In this document: in pieces, positions 5,644-7,921 of the stretch
Position numbering within the stretch: the first letter of the stretch is position 1
Layout of the letters: every line of letters begins with the position of its first letter
Origin: Flavobacteriales bacterium
GTDB taxonomy: Bacteria > Bacteroidota > Bacteroidia > Flavobacteriales_F > PHOS-HE28
Direction: 5' to 3'
DNA length: 7,921 nt
Assembly: GCA_020437875.1 (NCBI GenBank)
Contig: JAGQVR010000093.1
Coordinates: 2,363-10,283 of the forward strand
The notes under the pieces: model-generated
What the model was told of the DNA's origin: nothing
Seen by the model: the letters and a program-made list of their open reading frames with translations, nothing else
Database searches by the model: none
Position numbers and translations under genes: made by a program

Positions 5644-7502
5644 GGGTGGGTGGCGGGTGCTGCGGGTTCCGGCGGTCCGTCCAGGTCATCGCCACGCAGG
5701 CGGCGGTATCGGGTGCGTGCTTCCGGCACGAAGATGCTCCCGGTCTGCTCGAACAACAGGCGCTCGTACGTCTTCATCGCCTTCTCCGGGTCGTTGAGCC
5801 TTTCCTCGTACAGACGGCCCAGGTCCAGCAACGCATTGTCAACGAGGATGTCGAACGGATACAGCTCAAGCAACTTCATCAGGTGTCCGGCGGCGGCTTC
5901 ATACTGGTGCCGCGCATAGGCGATGCGGTATCGCTCATAAAGGATATCGTCGCCGAGGGCATGTCCCGGAAAGGCTTCGTTCAGCGAATCCAGCACGGCC
6001 AGGGACTCATCGTAACGATGCTGGTAGCGCAGGAGTTCGGCGCGAGCGAAGTAGCTCAGCGGAACGCTGTTGCTATCCAGCCCGAGGTTGTCGGTGATCC
6101 GCAGGGAAAGCTCCATCGCATCGTTCGCGATCAACTTGCTCGTGCTGGACTTCAGTACCTGGAGCTGCCCCTGCGCCCAGAGGAAATCACCGGCATAGAA
6201 CGAGACCTTGGCATTGCGCAACCGCGCTTCATGCCCGAGCATGTCGTACTTGAAGTCGAGGTCCACCTGCGAGTACAGGAGTGATGCATCCCACATGTCC
6301 CCGGCCAGCAGGTGCACATCGCCGAGGTCGAGCTTGAGCTGTGCCTTGGTCTTCGGGTCGATCGTGGGCAGCGCGATGCCCTCCTCCAGGAGCGCCACCG
6401 CACCGGCGGGATCATTGAGGTAGTAGGCCTTCAGGTGCGCGCGGTCACGCAGGAGCTCTATCGTCTGTGCGCTGAGACCGAGCTCCGTGATGGTATTGGC
6501 CGCGCGCTGGTCCAGTTCCTGCAGGTCCGCTGTCGGCGGTTCGGCCATATCGGTCAGCTGATCATAGCGCGTCCGCACGGCCCCGATGCGTGCGAGGAGG
6601 TAGTTGGCATCATTGCGACCAAGGCTGAGCACATGGTCGTAACACTTGTAGGCGATCGCATGGTCATTGTTGGCAAGGGCGATCTGGGCGAGGTCCATCA
6701 GGCGGGCACCACCCTCGTCGAAACGCTTGTCCAGCGCCTTGCTCTGCACGAATGCCGCGTTCATGTCCTTCTGCTGGATGTACATCCAGATAAGGAGCTC
6801 GGGGTAGATCGTGCGCTGTGGATCGCGTTGGATGCGACGCAGCAGTTCGGTACGCAGCACTTCGGAACGTTCATCGCTCACTTCGAAATCGATGGTGCGG
6901 GACAATGCGTTCTGCACGGCCTGGATGTAGCCTTCGTTCACCGCGAGCAGGTCCATGTATGCGCTCACCATGCGGGGCATGTCGCCCTTGGCTCCGTAAA
7001 GGCTGGCGATCTCATAAGCGAAGGACTGTCCGGCCGGTAGCGAGCGGGCACCGCGTTCGTAGGCTTCGAGGGCGCGGTCCAGCTCATTCGCCTGCTGGAA
7101 CGCGTTCGCGACCGTGCGCACCATGTTCTGATCCCCACCGATCTGCTTCAAGGCCTTGTCATATTCCTTCCCGGCCTTCTCCGGCTCGCCCGCCGCCTTG
7201 TACACGCCGCCGAGATCGATGAGGTAGCGGGGCTCACCGTTCGATCGACGCAGCTGGTCCTTCACCAGCTTCTCCGCGGCCTCCAGGTCACCGAGGCCCT
7301 GGTAGCTCTTCAGCAGTTGCTCGTAATAGTAGGTGTTCGGGGTCTTGCGATGAAGCTTCTCGTAGTAGAGGATCGCCTTCGCGAAGTCGCCCTGTTGGAA
7401 GTATTGCGCAGCGAGTTGCTCGTCCGTGCCGGGTTGTGCCATGCCGGTCACGGGCGCCATCAGCATCAGCACACATACCACTATGGCGAAGGAACACTTC
7501 AT
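5640..7502 (-). CDS. Secreted tetratricopeptide-repeat protein
   Basis: The 620-residue protein begins with a signal peptide (about 1-22: a hydrophobic core, then GMAQP with cleavage after Ala22 likely) and has no lipobox, so it should be periplasmic. The mature part is almost entirely helical with TPR-like pairs. The clearest are at about 26-56 (YFQQGDFAKAILYYEKL), 60-90, 92-120 (VYKAAGEPEKAGKEYDKAL), 126-155 and 160-190, then a less regular middle (200-350), and again at about 388-450, 484-512, 520-548 and 552-585 (YEERLNDPEKAMKTYERLL). The C-terminal pairs resemble those of BamD/YbgF-like envelope proteins. The last 20 residues are proline- and alanine-rich. TPR domains bind other proteins, so a scaffold or assembly role in the envelope is likely, but the partner is unknown. 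It overlaps the upstream unknown gene and the downstream DUF4286 gene by 4 bases each (ATGA), placing it firmly in the operon. No Shine-Dalgarno is visible. Confidence 0.86.
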   Translation of the reverse strand: MKCSFAIVVCVLMLMAPVTGMAQPGTDEQLAAQYFQQGDFAKAILYYEKLHRKTPNTYYYEQLLKSYQGLGDLEAAEKLVKDQLRRSNGEPRYLIDLGGVYKAAGEPEKAGKEYDKALKQIGGDQNMVRTVANAFQQANELDRALEAYERGARSLPAGQSFAYEIASLYGAKGDMPRMVSAYMDLLAVNEGYIQAVQNALSRTIDFEVSDERSEVLRTELLRRIQRDPQRTIYPELLIWMYIQQKDMNAAFVQSKALDKRFDEGGARLMDLAQIALANNDHAIAYKCYDHVLSLGRNDANYLLARIGAVRTRYDQLTDMAEPPTADLQELDQRAANTITELGLSAQTIELLRDRAHLKAYYLNDPAGAVALLEEGIALPTIDPKTKAQLKLDLGDVHLLAGDMWDASLLYSQVDLDFKYDMLGHEARLRNAKVSFYAGDFLWAQGQLQVLKSSTSKLIANDAMELSLRITDNLGLDSNSVPLSYFARAELLRYQHRYDESLAVLDSLNEAFPGHALGDDILYERYRIAYARHQYEAAAGHLMKLLELYPFDILVDNALLDLGRLYEERLNDPEKAMKTYERLLFEQTGSIFVPEARTRYRRLRGDDLDGPPEPAAPATHP

Positions 7503-7921
7503 CGTTCGGTACGATCGTTCTGGGGGGGCGCCAGCAGGCTGTCCACCAGGGGCTGGCGTTCCAAGGTGCGTTGGTTGATGCGGTGGTGCTCCATCACCTG
7601 GAGCACGCTGTTCTCGACGACCTGTGCGGCCGTGGTCTCCGATAGGAGCGCTTGCCGAACCTGATCATCCGGCAGGATACCGCCCACCAGGTCGTTGCGC
7701 AGACGCGCTAACCGGGCATGTCCTTCATCCACGGCGTTACGGACCAAGGCGTGGTCCATGGCCCGGCGATGGGCCTCACGCAACTGCACGAATTGCTCGC
7801 CGAGGACCGCCGCCTCCGCCTTGTTCAAGGTGTCCTGGAAACGCTTGAGGAAACGCGCGCGATCGGCCTCCAGGATCGAATCGGCCGCAGCGTACCGCAG
7901 GGTGTCCAATTCGTTCAGGGT
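7499..7921 (-). CDS. Unrecognised protein, C-terminal part (5' end outside window)
   Basis: An open frame enters from the right edge and ends with TGA at 7499-7501. At least 140 residues are visible. I do not recognise the family. The visible part is hydrophilic, rich in Arg, Ala, Glu and Leu, with long amphipathic helices and probable coiled-coil character (segments around ADRARFLKRFQDTLNKAE, FVQLREAHRRAMDH and ARLARLRNDLV). It has no membrane segment and ends in a short proline-containing tail. A TTG at 7907-7909 could act as a start, but the frame stays open to the edge with similar composition (codons for TLNE just before it), so the gene most likely begins outside. Its stop overlaps the TPR gene start by 4 bases (ATGA), which supports it as a real, coupled gene; functional association with the TPR protein is possible. 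A run of seven C on the coding strand lies near its 3' end. Confidence 0.65.
   Translation of the reverse strand, partial: TLNELDTLRYAAADSILEADRARFLKRFQDTLNKAEAAVLGEQFVQLREAHRRAMDHALVRNAVDEGHARLARLRNDLVGGILPDDQVRQALLSETTAAQVVENSVLQVMEHHRINQRTLERQPLVDSLLAPPQNDRTER

Noticed and set aside
5646..7040. + strand open frames at 5646-6284 and 6312-7040 opposite the TPR gene
   Set aside because: Both are antisense shadows of a clear TPR coding region.
7501..7520. Small inverted and direct repeats (ATCGT/ACGAT; ATCGTTC twice)
   Set aside because: Five-base stem inside coding sequence with no T run; fits chance and codon use rather than a terminator or attachment site.
7907..7909. TTG as the start of the right-edge gene
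   Set aside because: The frame stays open to the window edge, and the codons before it look like the same protein, so the start is more likely outside.

Overview
The window looks like ordinary chromosomal DNA from a GC-rich member of the Bacteroidota, possibly a high-GC Flavobacteriales lineage. The reasons are the run DUF4286 - rsmA - mgtE - short SerA-like dehydrogenase, which from memory is common in this phylum, the near absence of Shine-Dalgarno sequences in front of clear genes, and a repeated TAGCTTCG element that resembles the Bacteroidota -7 promoter box (TAnnTTTG). The phylum assignment is an inference; no marker gene was searched.

Layout. Two genes lie on the + strand at the left: the last 87 codons of an aspartate kinase (1-264), then, after 20 bases, a gene for a membrane-anchored protein with a periplasmic helical part and a cytoplasmic C-terminal HPt (histidine phosphotransfer)-like domain (285-1316). 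Everything from 1313 to the right edge is on the - strand and reads leftwards as one compact operon of seven genes: an unrecognised protein cut by the window edge (7499-7921), a secreted 620-residue TPR protein (5640-7502), a DUF4286 protein (5335-5643), the 16S rRNA dimethyltransferase RsmA/KsgA (4571-5335), the magnesium transporter MgtE (3146-4513), a D-2-hydroxyacid dehydrogenase of the short SerA type (2196-3143) and a lipoprotein glycerophosphodiester phosphodiesterase (1313-2209). Start and stop codons overlap by 4, 4, 1 and 14 bases at four of the six junctions. One junction has a 2-base gap, and the only real gap is 57 bases between rsmA and mgtE. The two strands meet tail to tail with their stop codons overlapping in a TTAA.

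How the genes fit together. The operon is mostly housekeeping: ribosome maturation (RsmA), magnesium uptake (MgtE), probable serine biosynthesis (SerA-like) and glycerophosphodiester salvage at the envelope (GDPD). Two envelope or unknown proteins and a small DUF4286 protein are translationally coupled upstream. The 57-base gap carries a promoter-like element, so mgtE and the genes after it may also be transcribed separately. The same 11-base element sits directly before the HPt gene, suggesting a nearly leaderless transcript there.

I found no mobile element, CRISPR array, RNA gene, riboswitch or defence system. No gene-free stretch exceeds 57 bases. The least explained items are the HPt-like membrane protein, the partial unknown gene at the right edge, and the DUF4286-RsmA coupling.
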